Positions 25,306 through 33,566 of a stretch of DNA of 64,000 bases are shown piece by piece (the first letter of the stretch is position 1; each line of letters starts with the position of its first letter). Position numbers and translations under genes: made by a program. The notes beneath the pieces are model-generated. The model worked only from the letters and a program-made list of their open reading frames with translations, did no database searches and had not been told where the DNA came from. The stretch is taken from positions 2,232,001 through 2,296,000 of the forward strand of contig NZ_CP065958.1 of the NCBI RefSeq assembly GCF_041270065.1, in the 5' to 3' direction. This DNA is from Streptomyces fradiae (lineage in GTDB: Bacteria > Actinomycetota > Actinomycetes > Streptomycetales > Streptomycetaceae).

Positions 25306-26139
25306 ATGACCGTGCACATACGCAAGAACCAGGCCACGCTCACCGCCGACGAGAAGCGCCGCTTCGTCGCCGCGCTGCTCGAACTGAAGCGCACCGGCCG
25401 CTACGACGCCTTCGTCACCACCCACAACGCCTTCATCATGGGCGACACGGACGGCGGCGACCGCGTCGGGCACCGCTCGCCGTCGTTCCTGCCCTGGCAC
25501 CGGCGCTTCCTGCTCGAGTTCGAGGCGGCGCTGCGGTCGGTGGACCCGACCGTCGCGCTCCCCTACTGGGACTGGACGGCCGACCGCACCTCCCGCTCCT
25601 CCCTCTGGGCCCCCGACTTCCTCGGCGGCACCGGCCGGGCCCGCGACGGGCAGGTCGTGGACGGGCCGTTCGCGCGCTCGGGCGACCGCTGGCCGATCAC
25701 CGTCCGGGTGGACGGGCGCGACTACCTCCGCCGTGACCTGGGCGCGAGCGGCCGCCCGCTGCCGACGCGCGCCGAGGTGGACTCGGTGCTCGCGATGGAG
25801 ACGTACGACACGGCGCCGTGGAACAGCGCCTCGGACGGCTTCCGCAACCACCTGGAGGGCTGGCGCGGCGTGAACCTCCACAACCGCGTCCATGTGTGGG
25901 TCGGCGGCCAGATGGCGACCGGCGTCTCCCCCAACGACCCGGTGTTCTGGCTGCACCACGCCTTCGTCGACAAGCTGTGGGCCGACTGGCAGGCCCGCCA
26001 CCCCGCGTCGCCCTACCTCCCGGCGGCCGGCACCGCGAACGTCGTCGACCTCCACGACACGATGCGCCCGTGGAACGACGTCACGCCGGCCGACATGCTG
26101 GACCACACCCGCCACTACACCTTCGACACGGCGGCCTGA
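25306..26139 (+). CDS. melC2: Tyrosinase MelC2
   Basis: 277 residues. Type-3 copper centre ligands are complete: CuA His40, His56 and His65 (THN, GHRSPSFLPWHRRF), CuB His192, His196 and His218 (LHNRVHVWVGG, FWLHHAFVDKLW). The numbering is offset by two from the known Streptomyces enzymes. It hydroxylates monophenols and oxidises diphenols to quinones, giving melanin. It is secreted as a complex with MelC1. Co-transcribed with melC1. Confidence 0.94.
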   Translation: MTVHIRKNQATLTADEKRRFVAALLELKRTGRYDAFVTTHNAFIMGDTDGGDRVGHRSPSFLPWHRRFLLEFEAALRSVDPTVALPYWDWTADRTSRSSLWAPDFLGGTGRARDGQVVDGPFARSGDRWPITVRVDGRDYLRRDLGASGRPLPTRAEVDSVLAMETYDTAPWNSASDGFRNHLEGWRGVNLHNRVHVWVGGQMATGVSPNDPVFWLHHAFVDKLWADWQARHPASPYLPAAGTANVVDLHDTMRPWNDVTPADMLDHTRHYTFDTAA

Positions 26140-26171
26140 CCGCTGACCGGGCCGACCGGCCCAGCCGGTTG

Positions 26172-26438
26172 CTAGGGGATGCTCTGCTCGATCGTCCGAC
26201 CGCCGATCTCGGCGACCGAGCTGTTCCCGCTCACGGTGCTCGACACGTGGTCGCCCCCGCCGCCGCTTCCGCCGCCGATCCCCAGCATCCCGACGAGTCC
26301 ACCGGCGGGCCCTGCGGCCCCGTCGGCGGCGGCGGCCTGCGCGGCGCCGCTCACCGTCGTCCCGAGCACGGCCCCCGCGAGGACGACGGCGGCGGCGATC
26401 CTGTTCCCGGTCTTGGTCCGGGTCCTGGTCTTGTTCAT
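26172..26438 (-). CDS. Small secreted protein, 88 residues, unknown
   Basis: A basic start (NKTRTRTKTGNR) and a hydrophobic signal core ending near ...SGAAQA predict export. The mature peptide of about 55 residues is Gly/Ser/Ala-rich ([22 protein letters not shown]) and ends with an IGGRTIEQSIP tail. It lacks cysteines and does not match chaplins or rodlins as far as I can see. It is convergent with melC2 and divergent from the response regulator. Confidence 0.65.
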   Translation of the reverse strand: MNKTRTRTKTGNRIAAAVVLAGAVLGTTVSGAAQAAAADGAAGPAGGLVGMLGIGGGSGGGGDHVSSTVSGNSSVAEIGGRTIEQSIP

Positions 26439-26489
26439 GCCCGTCCAACGACGAGCCCCCGCGCACCGATGCGGCCTACGCTGTCCCCT

Positions 26490-27131
26490 GTGAACGAGAT
26501 GCCCCGGGACCACCGGCCCGCCAAGTCCGTACGCGTGCTCCTCGCCGAGGACCAGGGCATGATGCGCGGCGCGCTCGCGCTGCTGCTCGGGATGGAGCCG
26601 GATCTGGAGGTCGTCGCGCAGGTCGGGCGCGGGGACGAGATCGTGGGCACGGCGCTGACGGCGCGGCCCGATGTGGCGCTGCTCGACATCGAACTGCCGG
26701 GGATGTCGGGCCTCGAAGCGGCGGCGGAGCTGCGCGACGAGGTCCCGGACTGCCGGGTGCTCATTCTGACGACTTTCGGGCGGCCCGGCTATCTGCGCCG
26801 TGCGATGGAGGCGGGCGCGGCCGGGTTCCTGGTCAAGGACGGGCCGGTGGAGGAGCTGGCCGAGGCGATCCGCAAGGCGCTGCGCGGCGAGACGGTCATC
26901 GACCCGGCCCTCGCGGCCGCCGCCCTCAGCGCCGGCCCCAACCCGCTGACCGCCCGCGAACGCGACGCGCTCGGCGCGTCCGTGGACGGTGCGACGATCG
27001 CCGACATCGCGGCGAAGCTCCACCTCTCCGAGTCGACGGTCCGCAACTACCTCTCCTCGGCCATCGGCAAGACGGGCACCCGCAACCGCATGGAGGCGGT
27101 CCGGGAAGCCCGTCAGCAGGGCTGGCTGTAG
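26490..27131 (+). CDS. LuxR/NarL-family response regulator
   Basis: 213 residues. The receiver has the acidic pair (AEDQ), phosphorylatable Asp66 in VALLDIELPG, and the LVKDGPVEELAEAI segment; the C-terminal LuxR-type helix-turn-helix is LTARERDALGAS...IAAKLHLSESTVRNYLSSAIGK. It is the probable partner of the kinase at 23283. The GTG at 26490 has a TACGCT hexamer seven bases upstream and no Shine-Dalgarno, so it is likely leaderless with its own promoter; an ATG at 26499 is the alternative start. Its DNA target may be the ABC exporter operon. Confidence 0.88.
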   Translation: MNEMPRDHRPAKSVRVLLAEDQGMMRGALALLLGMEPDLEVVAQVGRGDEIVGTALTARPDVALLDIELPGMSGLEAAAELRDEVPDCRVLILTTFGRPGYLRRAMEAGAAGFLVKDGPVEELAEAIRKALRGETVIDPALAAAALSAGPNPLTARERDALGASVDGATIADIAAKLHLSESTVRNYLSSAIGKTGTRNRMEAVREARQQGWL

Positions 27132-27146
27132 CCCGGGGCCCGCCGC

Positions 27147-28592
27147 CTAGCCCTTCATCGGCTCTTTCTCCCCCGGCAGCCACACCGCCATCACCACCGC
27201 CGTCGCCACCAGCACGCACGCGGCGACGCGGAAGGCCGCCGCGTAACCGGACGTCAGGGCCTCGGGGGTGGTCGCACCGGAGGTGACGGAGGCGGCGACG
27301 GTGGAGAGGGTGGCGAGGCCGAGGGCGCCGCCCATGGTGCGGGAGGTGTTGATGAGGCCGGAGGCGAGGCCTGCGTCGGTGGTGGGGACGCGGGTGGTGG
27401 CGAGCACGGCGAGCGGGGTGGAGCCGAGGCCGATGCCGAACATCATCAGGACGCCGGGCAGCAGGATCGCCGTCAGGTAGTGGCCGTCGGCGGTCATCGT
27501 GGACTGCCAGCCGAAGCCGCCCGCCGCGACGAGCACGCCGAGGACGGCGACCGGGCGGGCGCCGAGCCGGGGCAGCAGCCGCGGGGCCAGCTTGGAGCCG
27601 ATGATGACGCTGGCCGAACTGGGGATCAGGGCGAGACCCGCCTCCAGGGGCTCGTACCCGAGGACGTTCTGGGCGTAGAGCGTCATGAAGAACCACATGC
27701 CGAAGGAGGTCGAACCGCACAGCAGCATCGTCACGTTGGCCGCCGACACCGCCCGCGTACGGAAGATCCGCAGCGGCATCAGCGGCTGCGCGGCCCGCGA
27801 CTCCACGAGCACGAACACCGCGAGCAGCAGCGCCCCGGCGAGCAACGGCAGTACGGTCGCGGCGGACGTCCAGCCCGCCTCCTCGGTCTGCACGATGCCG
27901 TACGCGAGGGTGGCCAGGCCCGCCGTGACGAGGACGGCGCCCGGCAGGTCGAGGCGCCGGCCGCCGTCGACCCGGCTCTCGCTGAGCCAGCGGAAGGCGC
28001 CGGCGAGGACGAGCACGCCGATGGGCACGTTGATGAGCAGCACCCAGCGCCAGGACAGCAGGTCGACGAGGGCTCCGCCGACGAAGCCGCCCGCGGCGCC
28101 GCCGGCCGCGCCGACCGCCGTCCAGGTGCCGACCGCCCGGGTGCGGGCGGGCCCGGCCGGGACGGCCGCGGTGACCAGGGTGAGCGTCGCCGGGGCGAGG
28201 GCCGCCGCGCCGAGGCCCTGCACGGCACGGGCCGCGAGCAGCTGCCAGCCCTCCTGGGCGAGGCCGCCGGCCACCGAGGCCAGGGTGAAGAGGGACAGGC
28301 CGACGACGAACATCCGCTTGCGCCCGAAGAGATCCGCCGCCCGCCCGCCGAGCAGCATGAAGCCGGCGAACGTGATCGAGTACACGTTGACGACCCATTG
28401 CAGCCCCGGCGCCGTCAGCCCCAGCGCCTCCCGCATCGAGGGCAGCGCCACGTTCACCACGGACACGTCGAGCACGACGAGGAACGCGCCGGCGCAGGCG
28501 ACGAGCACCACCAGCCAGAGCCGGGTCGGGGCGGGTATCGGAGGGGCGGAGGCGCTCGGGGACGCGGTCTCGGTTCGCGGCATGCCTGTCAT
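27147..28592 (-). CDS. MFS drug exporter, DHA2 (EmrB/QacA) family
   Basis: 481 residues with about 14 membrane helices. The motif-A-like GGRAADLFGRKRMFVVG, motif C-like GAAGGAAGGFVGGALVDLLSWRWV, and the opening LDVSVVNVALPSM (motif D1) are diagnostic of 14-helix drug:H+ antiporters. It would expel hydrophobic compounds using the proton gradient. It stands alone, convergent with the response-regulator gene, and has no adjacent TetR or MarR regulator. Confidence 0.88.
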   Translation of the reverse strand: MTGMPRTETASPSASAPPIPAPTRLWLVVLVACAGAFLVVLDVSVVNVALPSMREALGLTAPGLQWVVNVYSITFAGFMLLGGRAADLFGRKRMFVVGLSLFTLASVAGGLAQEGWQLLAARAVQGLGAAALAPATLTLVTAAVPAGPARTRAVGTWTAVGAAGGAAGGFVGGALVDLLSWRWVLLINVPIGVLVLAGAFRWLSESRVDGGRRLDLPGAVLVTAGLATLAYGIVQTEEAGWTSAATVLPLLAGALLLAVFVLVESRAAQPLMPLRIFRTRAVSAANVTMLLCGSTSFGMWFFMTLYAQNVLGYEPLEAGLALIPSSASVIIGSKLAPRLLPRLGARPVAVLGVLVAAGGFGWQSTMTADGHYLTAILLPGVLMMFGIGLGSTPLAVLATTRVPTTDAGLASGLINTSRTMGGALGLATLSTVAASVTSGATTPEALTSGYAAAFRVAACVLVATAVVMAVWLPGEKEPMKG

Positions 28593-28686
28593 GGTCGCAC
28601 CCCCGCCCCGCCCCGTACACGCGGATTACCTGTGCGCTGCCCCTGGCGCCGGGCCTGGAAGACCCGGTCCGCCGCTGGGGCAGCGG

Positions 28687-30267
28687 TCAGCCCACCACTC
28701 GGTAGAGCGATTGGGCGTTCGGTCCCTTCTTCACGAAGCGCAGGGCCGGATCCTTTCCGGACAGCCCGCCTTCGTCTCGCCACTGAAGCACCCATGTCAC
28801 GTGGTACTTGTGCAAGATGGCCAGCCGCTCGTCGCGCGGCGTGTCGCGCGCGAAGTACCGCTCCGTGTCGGTCCTGCGCTGCTTCTCATCCGGCAGGAAG
28901 AAGTCCGGGTAGCCCGCGATGACCGTGTATCCGCCATAGCCCGGCACCTTCTGCGCCGTCCACTCGCCGGTCATGAAGACGTCGCCGTACGCGGTGTACG
29001 ACGTGAGCCACGCGTACGAGGTCTTGGCCTGTACCGCGTCCCGGGTGACGGCGCTCGGCAGGGCGTCCTCACGGAAGACGAAGCCGAGAGCGTCCTTCTG
29101 CCCCCAGACCCCGACGGCCAGAGCCGTCGCGAGGAGTGCGCCGAAGGCTGCTCGGAACAGACGCCTGCCCCCTTCCACCGCGCAGAGGGCTGCCGCTATC
29201 TGGGCCGGGATGACCACGGCGGGCTCCGCCCTGCCCAAGGACCACTTGCCGAGGGCGGCGCCGACGCCGACCGTCAGAAGCCCCAGGAGGAACCAGATGA
29301 CGAGCGGGTCGCGGCGGTGTCGCCGCAGGCGCACGGCGAGCGCGAACACCCCGATCGGGATCAGTGTGAAGCGCAGGAGCGACCGGCTGTACAGGTCCTC
29401 GTGGATCTCCTCGAGTCCACCCGCTCCGAAGAGGCCGAAGAACGAGTAGTACGGCCACGCTGCGAGCAGTACGACGCCGACCGCGAGACCCACACCGAAC
29501 CGAAGCCACACCGCACCGGTCGGCCAGGTGCGGAGCGAGGCGACCAGGCCGAGGGCGCCGAAGGTGAAGACCACACCCGAGAACTGGTGGCTCAGCATCA
29601 TCACCGCCCACAGCGCGCCCAGACCGGGATACGCGGCCCAGCTCGCCGTATTCCGGATCAGCGCTTTGTGGAGGAGGGCCAGGAAGTGGAAGCCCAGTCC
29701 GGTCGCGAACGTGCTGGGGTAGGAGACGTTCAGGGAGAGGGAGGTGAATCCGAGGAAGCCGCTCCACACCAGAATCTCCCTGCCCCAGAGGAAGAACAGG
29801 CAGAGCGCAGCCAGCGGCGGGGCGGCCCGGTGCCTGGTCAGGGTGCGGGTGAAGTGCCACACACCACTGAGCAGCGCGGTGAGGCCGAGGACGGCGCCGC
29901 ACCGCAGCACGTCGAAGGTGTCGAGGTCGGTGGCCTTGGCGAACAGCGCGAGGAAGACCGTCCACGGCGAGTAGTACGGACTCTCCGTCGGGGAGTCGAC
30001 CATGGGGTTGCCGGGGTTGACCAGGTCGTGCCGGAGGCGTTCGATCGTGGCGGCGTGCACTCCCATGTCGCCGTGCCAGGGCAGCCTGACGATCATGAAG
30101 ACGAAGACGGCCGTCACCAGGAGCACCGCGCCGTGCAGTGCGGTGGTGACACGGTCGGCACCGAGCATGCCGGGTATTCGGCGCCGTGAGGGTCGCCGGC
30201 GGTGCCGGGAGGACGGGGGCGCGGGTCTGGAGTCGACGGCGCTGGGCGCGTCGAGGGCGCTGGGCAT
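28687..30267 (-). CDS. Polytopic membrane protein, possible GT-C-type glycosyltransferase
   Basis: 526 residues with about 11 hydrophobic segments and a C-terminal extracytoplasmic domain of about 120 residues (from QKDALGFVF). An early acidic loop after the first helix (LPWHGDMGVHAATIERL) and the arrangement of long periplasmic loops resemble the GT-C fold of polyprenol-phosphate-sugar-dependent transferases, but I do not see a diagnostic family motif. It lies 22 bases downstream of the polyprenol-phosphate mannose synthase-like gene, so it may use its product. The N-terminus before the first helix is basic ([10 protein letters not shown]). Confidence 0.65.
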   Translation of the reverse strand: MPSALDAPSAVDSRPAPPSSRHRRRPSRRRIPGMLGADRVTTALHGAVLLVTAVFVFMIVRLPWHGDMGVHAATIERLRHDLVNPGNPMVDSPTESPYYSPWTVFLALFAKATDLDTFDVLRCGAVLGLTALLSGVWHFTRTLTRHRAAPPLAALCLFFLWGREILVWSGFLGFTSLSLNVSYPSTFATGLGFHFLALLHKALIRNTASWAAYPGLGALWAVMMLSHQFSGVVFTFGALGLVASLRTWPTGAVWLRFGVGLAVGVVLLAAWPYYSFFGLFGAGGLEEIHEDLYSRSLLRFTLIPIGVFALAVRLRRHRRDPLVIWFLLGLLTVGVGAALGKWSLGRAEPAVVIPAQIAAALCAVEGGRRLFRAAFGALLATALAVGVWGQKDALGFVFREDALPSAVTRDAVQAKTSYAWLTSYTAYGDVFMTGEWTAQKVPGYGGYTVIAGYPDFFLPDEKQRRTDTERYFARDTPRDERLAILHKYHVTWVLQWRDEGGLSGKDPALRFVKKGPNAQSLYRVVG

Positions 30268-30289
30268 GGAGGAGAGACTCTTCGGCTCG

Positions 30290-31087
30290 TCAGCCGCGGC
30301 CGACGGAGCGCGCGCGGAGCTTCCACGGCATGGCGATGGACTCCAGCTGGACCGCGAGGCTCATCTTGGACTCGCCGACCGTACGGTCCTCGAAGTGGAT
30401 CGGGACCTCCATGACCTGGAAGCCGCGGCGCAGCGCCGCGTACTTCATCTCGACCTGGAAGCTGTAGCCCGCGCTGCCGACAGAAGCGAGGTCGATCGCA
30501 CGCAGCGCGTCGGCGCTCCACAGGTTGAAGCCGCCGGTGATGTCACGGACCCGGGTGCCGAGGATGGTGCTGGCGTAGGCGTTGGCCCAGCGCGAGAGGA
30601 GCCTGCGATGGGCACCCCAGGCGTCGGAGAGGGTGCCGCCGGGGACATAGCGGCTGCCGACGACGAGGCCGGCGTCGGTCGACAACGCGACGCCGAGCAT
30701 CTCGGCGATCTTGTCGGCCGGGTGGGAGCCGTCGGCGTCCATCTGCAGGACGTACCGGGCACCGTCTTCGACGGCCTTGCTCATTCCGGCCGCGTAGGCG
30801 CGGCCGAGGCCGTCCTTGGACGTACGGTGCAGCACCGACATGCGCGGCGTGCCGTCGTCGGCGAGGTACCCCGCCGCCAGCTCCTCAGCGATCCTGCCCG
30901 TACCGTCCGGGCTCGAGTCGTCGACCACGAGGAGCCGCAGACCGGGTATGCCCAGATTCATGAGCAGCCCGGCCACGGCCGGTATGTTGCCCGCCTCGTT
31001 GTACGTGGGCATGACCACGGTCAGCGGAACGGTCGCCCACGCCTCGGGCAGCACGACGGGCGCGGTGGTCTGGTGTTCGACTGTCAC
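30290..31087 (-). CDS. Polyprenol-phosphate mannosyltransferase-like GT2 enzyme
   Basis: 265 residues from the GTG at 31087. GT2 motifs: VVMPTYNEAGNIPA, VVDDSSPDGTG (nucleotide-binding DD), QMDADGSHPAD (DXD), and the FQVEMKYAALRRG segment that is typical of dolichol/polyprenol phosphomannose synthases. It transfers mannose (or another hexose) from GDP-sugar to polyprenyl phosphate on the cytoplasmic face. It lacks the membrane domain of the fused Lnt-Ppm proteins. The start region is duplicated: the 15-base unit with the ribosome site and GTG occurs twice, so initiation may occur at two successive GTG codons. Confidence 0.85.
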   Translation of the reverse strand: MTVEHQTTAPVVLPEAWATVPLTVVMPTYNEAGNIPAVAGLLMNLGIPGLRLLVVDDSSPDGTGRIAEELAAGYLADDGTPRMSVLHRTSKDGLGRAYAAGMSKAVEDGARYVLQMDADGSHPADKIAEMLGVALSTDAGLVVGSRYVPGGTLSDAWGAHRRLLSRWANAYASTILGTRVRDITGGFNLWSADALRAIDLASVGSAGYSFQVEMKYAALRRGFQVMEVPIHFEDRTVGESKMSLAVQLESIAMPWKLRARSVGRG

Positions 31088-31115
31088 TGGGTCCTGCCTC
31101 ACTGGGTCCTGCCTC
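31086..31115. repeat. Tandem 15-base duplication covering the mannosyltransferase start
   Basis: ACTGGGTCCTGCCTC is repeated without change at 31086-31100 and 31101-31115. On the minus strand each copy reads GAGGCAGGACCCAGT and carries an AGG-type ribosome site with the first bases of a GTG codon. The duplication therefore gives two in-frame start sites five codons apart. Confidence 0.75.
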
Positions 31116-31973
31116 ACCGAATTCGCCGGAACGCGCTGCCGCCGACCGCACATGCGGACCGACGGTACGAAGACACGTACTGCGCGTCACCGGCACTCCG
31201 CCGCGTACCGCGCCGCACCCCCGCGAAGCGTCGCTCTGTCATCCCCCGCCGGCCGCGCGGTCCACTGGACCACAAGGACTCGTCCGTCTCACCGGCCCCA
31301 CTACATTACCTCCGCGTCGTTCCGTTACGGCAGCCCCTCGGCCATCCTCTGTCCACGGCGAATGCGCCTACCGGCCACTGTCAGGCTGCGCGAAGGGCAG
31401 GACGAGCCGGGCCCCCACCGGGCCGGACCGCGCTCGGCAGGACATTGGCTTCGGCCAGAGTCTGCCCTGGTTGGGGTCGGGCATGATCAGGGTGCCGTAC
31501 CGCTAGCCCGGCAACTCGGGCAGGTCGTGATCCTGCCGGGAATTTGAACGAGCGGCCCCCTGGCCTTGCCCGACACAGGCCCGGCCCGGGGAGGTGGATA
31601 AAGCCCATGGAGCCGACCGACCTCACCTCCGGGCCTCCGCCCCAGCCAGCTCCCCTCCGTGTCACCTCGCCGTCGGCCTGGCGTTCGCGCGCGAGCACGT
31701 CCGCCGCCAGCTCCGCGCTTCCAGCACGACGCTGCGCTGCTTCTGTGCGGCCTGGTGACTGGCCAGCCCGCGGTGGCGGAGTCGAGAGCGGGCCGGGTGA
31801 GCGGCCGTATCGCGCGCGACCCGCCTTCAGCGGGTCGCGTTGGCGTAGAGAGACTTTGGGCGCACCCGGCTTCGGCAGTACGCCGTGGCCGGTGACCGAG
31901 CGTCCGGCTGAGCTGCTGACCTGGTGCGTTGGTCTGCGGGTTGTGGGTCCCTTTTGGGCTGACGATGGTGGTT
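31116..31973. other. Poor-coding stretch upstream of the mannosyltransferase
   Basis: About 860 bases with no intact gene that I can support. A short plus-strand frame starts at ATG 31607 after GGAGG (MEPTDLTSG...) and looks interrupted: shifting by one base near 31655 would extend it through LAVGLAFAREHVRRQLRAS to a stop at 31758. A perfect 10-pair hairpin with a five-base loop lies at 31815-31839. The remainder holds no recognisable motif and probably includes the promoter of the mannosyltransferase operon. Confidence 0.4.
31815..31839. terminator. Perfect hairpin in the poor-coding stretch
   Basis: CGCGACCCGC at 31815-31824 pairs with GCGGGTCGCG at 31830-31839 over CTTCA. It is terminator-like. 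It could end a transcript from the remnants on either side. Confidence 0.5.
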
Positions 31974-32203
31974 CTACTCGGCTCGGGCGACTTTGGCGTG
32001 GCCGGTGAAGACACGCCGGAAGAGGTCGCGCCCGGTACGTCCGGCGTGCTGGAGTGCCCAGTCCTGTGCGGCTTCCTGCTCGGCGTGGGGTCCGGATTCG
32101 GCTCCGCAGTCGGCAGCGACGCAGAAGGCCTCGTAGGTAACACCTCCCTCGGGGACATGGCGGATGGTGTGGGCGACATGCCGCCAGACGAGGGGGGGCT
32201 CAC
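31974..32203 (-). pseudogene. Remnant of a small conserved protein (DUF7848-like)
   Basis: In one frame the minus strand encodes HTIRHVPEGGVTYEAF, then a Cys pair region (CVAADCGAE), QDWALQHAGRTG and FRRVFTGHAKV, which look like a small actinomycete protein often found near GntR or DUF397 genes. The frame has no usable start codon. A GTG at 32203 in another frame would give an intact protein if the C7 run at 32192-32198 had one more base. The family name is from memory and not checked. I read it as a frameshifted gene. Confidence 0.45.
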
Positions 32204-32211
32204 TGGTGGCC

Positions 32212-32379
32212 CTAGGGGTGGCGCCGCATAGACGTTGCAGTCGCCGACCGTGCGGGCGCGGGCACGTACGTTGGCCAGCTCGGCACACCCAGCGCAGCCT
32301 TCGACGGGCGTCGGCTCCAGACGCAAGGGCAGTTCGACCGGCGGGGTCGAGTACCCGGCCGGGTTCCGTCACTGCACAT
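32212..32379 (-). pseudogene. Remnant of a small CxxC protein
   Basis: The minus strand encodes RLEPTPVEGCAGCAELANVRA, a pattern I associate with short conserved actinomycete proteins next to GntR regulators. In this frame a stop codon lies just upstream and the natural end (RRHP then TAG at 32212) is in another frame. The ATG at 32379 is in a third frame relative to the conserved core. Two shifts would be needed for an intact gene, so it seems decayed. The uninterrupted 55-codon frame from the same ATG shows no such motif. Confidence 0.4.
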
Positions 32380-32528
32380 CGCCACCTCTCGAATGTCACA
32401 TGCCCGACCTCTCGACAGGTCGGTGCTCTAGTTCAGTATTCGCGTAGCCGAAGCACTCCCGCTGCGGTTCTCGGTGCACCGGTGTGCCCTCACTGACATC
32501 ACGTCAACTCAGCGGAGGGGCACGCCAT

Positions 32529-33251
32529 ATGCCCAGTCCCAAGACGTTCACGAAGATCGCGGACCATTTCCGGGAGCGCATCCTGTCGGGAGAGCTCGAA
32601 CCGGGCGCCAAACTGCCGACGAACCGCGAGATCGCCGGGCAATGGCAGGCCACAGCCGCCACCGTCTCCCGAGCCCTGCAGGCCCTCCAGGTCGAGAACT
32701 TCATCCGCACCACACCCCGGGGCACCTACGTCGCCGATGACTCACGCTGGACACTGTCAGCGCGTGACCGGCTGGCCAGGGTCCAGCGGGTGAAGTCGTT
32801 CCTCGCAGAGGGCGAGACGAGCCGGGTAACAGCGGCCGAGCTGATCATCCCGCCGCTGTACGTGGCAGAGGTCTTCGACCTGGAGGCAGGAGACCAGGTC
32901 GTCCGGCGTGAATGGCTGGCCGGCCGCGGCAAGACCCGAAACGTGTTCGCGGTGACCTGGTACCCGGCCCCGTTCGCCGCCCTCGTACCAGACCTGCTGA
33001 ACACCGCCCCGGGCCGCAACCGCGGGCTGACAGCCCGAGTCCTGGAAGCCACCCGACACGCAATCACCCACGCCCACGACAACATGCACGCCCGCCCCGC
33101 CGACGCCCGAGAGGCAAGCGCACTCGGACTGCCAGTCGGCTCCCCCGTCCTGGCCGGCGCCCACGGCTGGTCGGACGCGGAAGGCATCATCGAGTACGGA
33201 GAGTGGTGCCTGCCACCCCGCTTCACCATCGGCTACGAGTACCAGCCCTGA
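32529..33251 (+). CDS. GntR-family regulator with UTRA-type effector domain (HutC group)
   Basis: 240 residues. The N-terminal winged helix has the GntR signature (FRERILSGELEPGAKLPTNREIAGQWQATAATVSRALQAL, residues about 12-51) and the TPRGTYVA wing. The C-terminal half fits a UTRA ligand-binding domain (DLEAGDQVVRREWL, EYGEWCLPPRFT). GGAGGGG lies eight bases before the ATG. It is divergent from the two remnants and next to a toxin-immunity locus; regulators of this type are common in integrative elements and accessory islands. Ligand unknown. Confidence 0.82.
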   Translation: MPSPKTFTKIADHFRERILSGELEPGAKLPTNREIAGQWQATAATVSRALQALQVENFIRTTPRGTYVADDSRWTLSARDRLARVQRVKSFLAEGETSRVTAAELIIPPLYVAEVFDLEAGDQVVRREWLAGRGKTRNVFAVTWYPAPFAALVPDLLNTAPGRNRGLTARVLEATRHAITHAHDNMHARPADAREASALGLPVGSPVLAGAHGWSDAEGIIEYGEWCLPPRFTIGYEYQP

Positions 33252-33263
33252 CCAATCCACGGA

Positions 33264-33300
33264 GCGTCCCCGACGACCGACCTGCGGTCTTCGGGGACGC
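33264..33300. terminator. Terminator hairpin between GntR gene and toxin locus
   Basis: GCGTCCCCGA at 33264-33273 pairs perfectly with TCGGGGACGC at 33291-33300. An inner GACC/GGTC pairing extends the stem. It separates the convergent GntR gene from the immunity gene side. Confidence 0.8.
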
Positions 33301-33319
33301 TGTCGTTCACGTGTCTGCC

Positions 33320-33493
33320 TCAGTCCGCGTCGCGGCCTTCGAGGCGCTCGACACGTTCCTCCAACTCCTCGACACCCCCCGCGGCTCGTTCCAACTCGTA
33401 GGCCAGATACGCCAATCCGACCGCCCCCGGGAGCTCCTTCTGCGGGGCATCCGACGCTTCGTCCGAGTACGGCGAATCGCTACCCGCCTGCAC
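33320..33493 (-). CDS. Short coiled-coil ORF downstream of the immunity gene
   Basis: A 57-codon frame from a GTG at 33493 to the TGA at 33320 has a strongly acidic, heptad-rich C-terminus (LAYELERAAGG, EELEERVERLEG), which predicts a coiled coil and real coding character. No ribosome site precedes the GTG, and the frame is open for a further ten codons upstream to a stop, so it may be the tail of a broken gene or a small third gene of the toxin-immunity operon. Confidence 0.45.
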   Translation of the reverse strand: MQAGSDSPYSDEASDAPQKELPGAVGLAYLAYELERAAGGVEELEERVERLEGRDAD

Positions 33494-33566
33494 CGCCGCG
33501 GCAGATATTTCACGGACTCAGACTGAGTCACAGCCGAAGCCCGTGAACGGTCGCAGTTGGCAGGGG

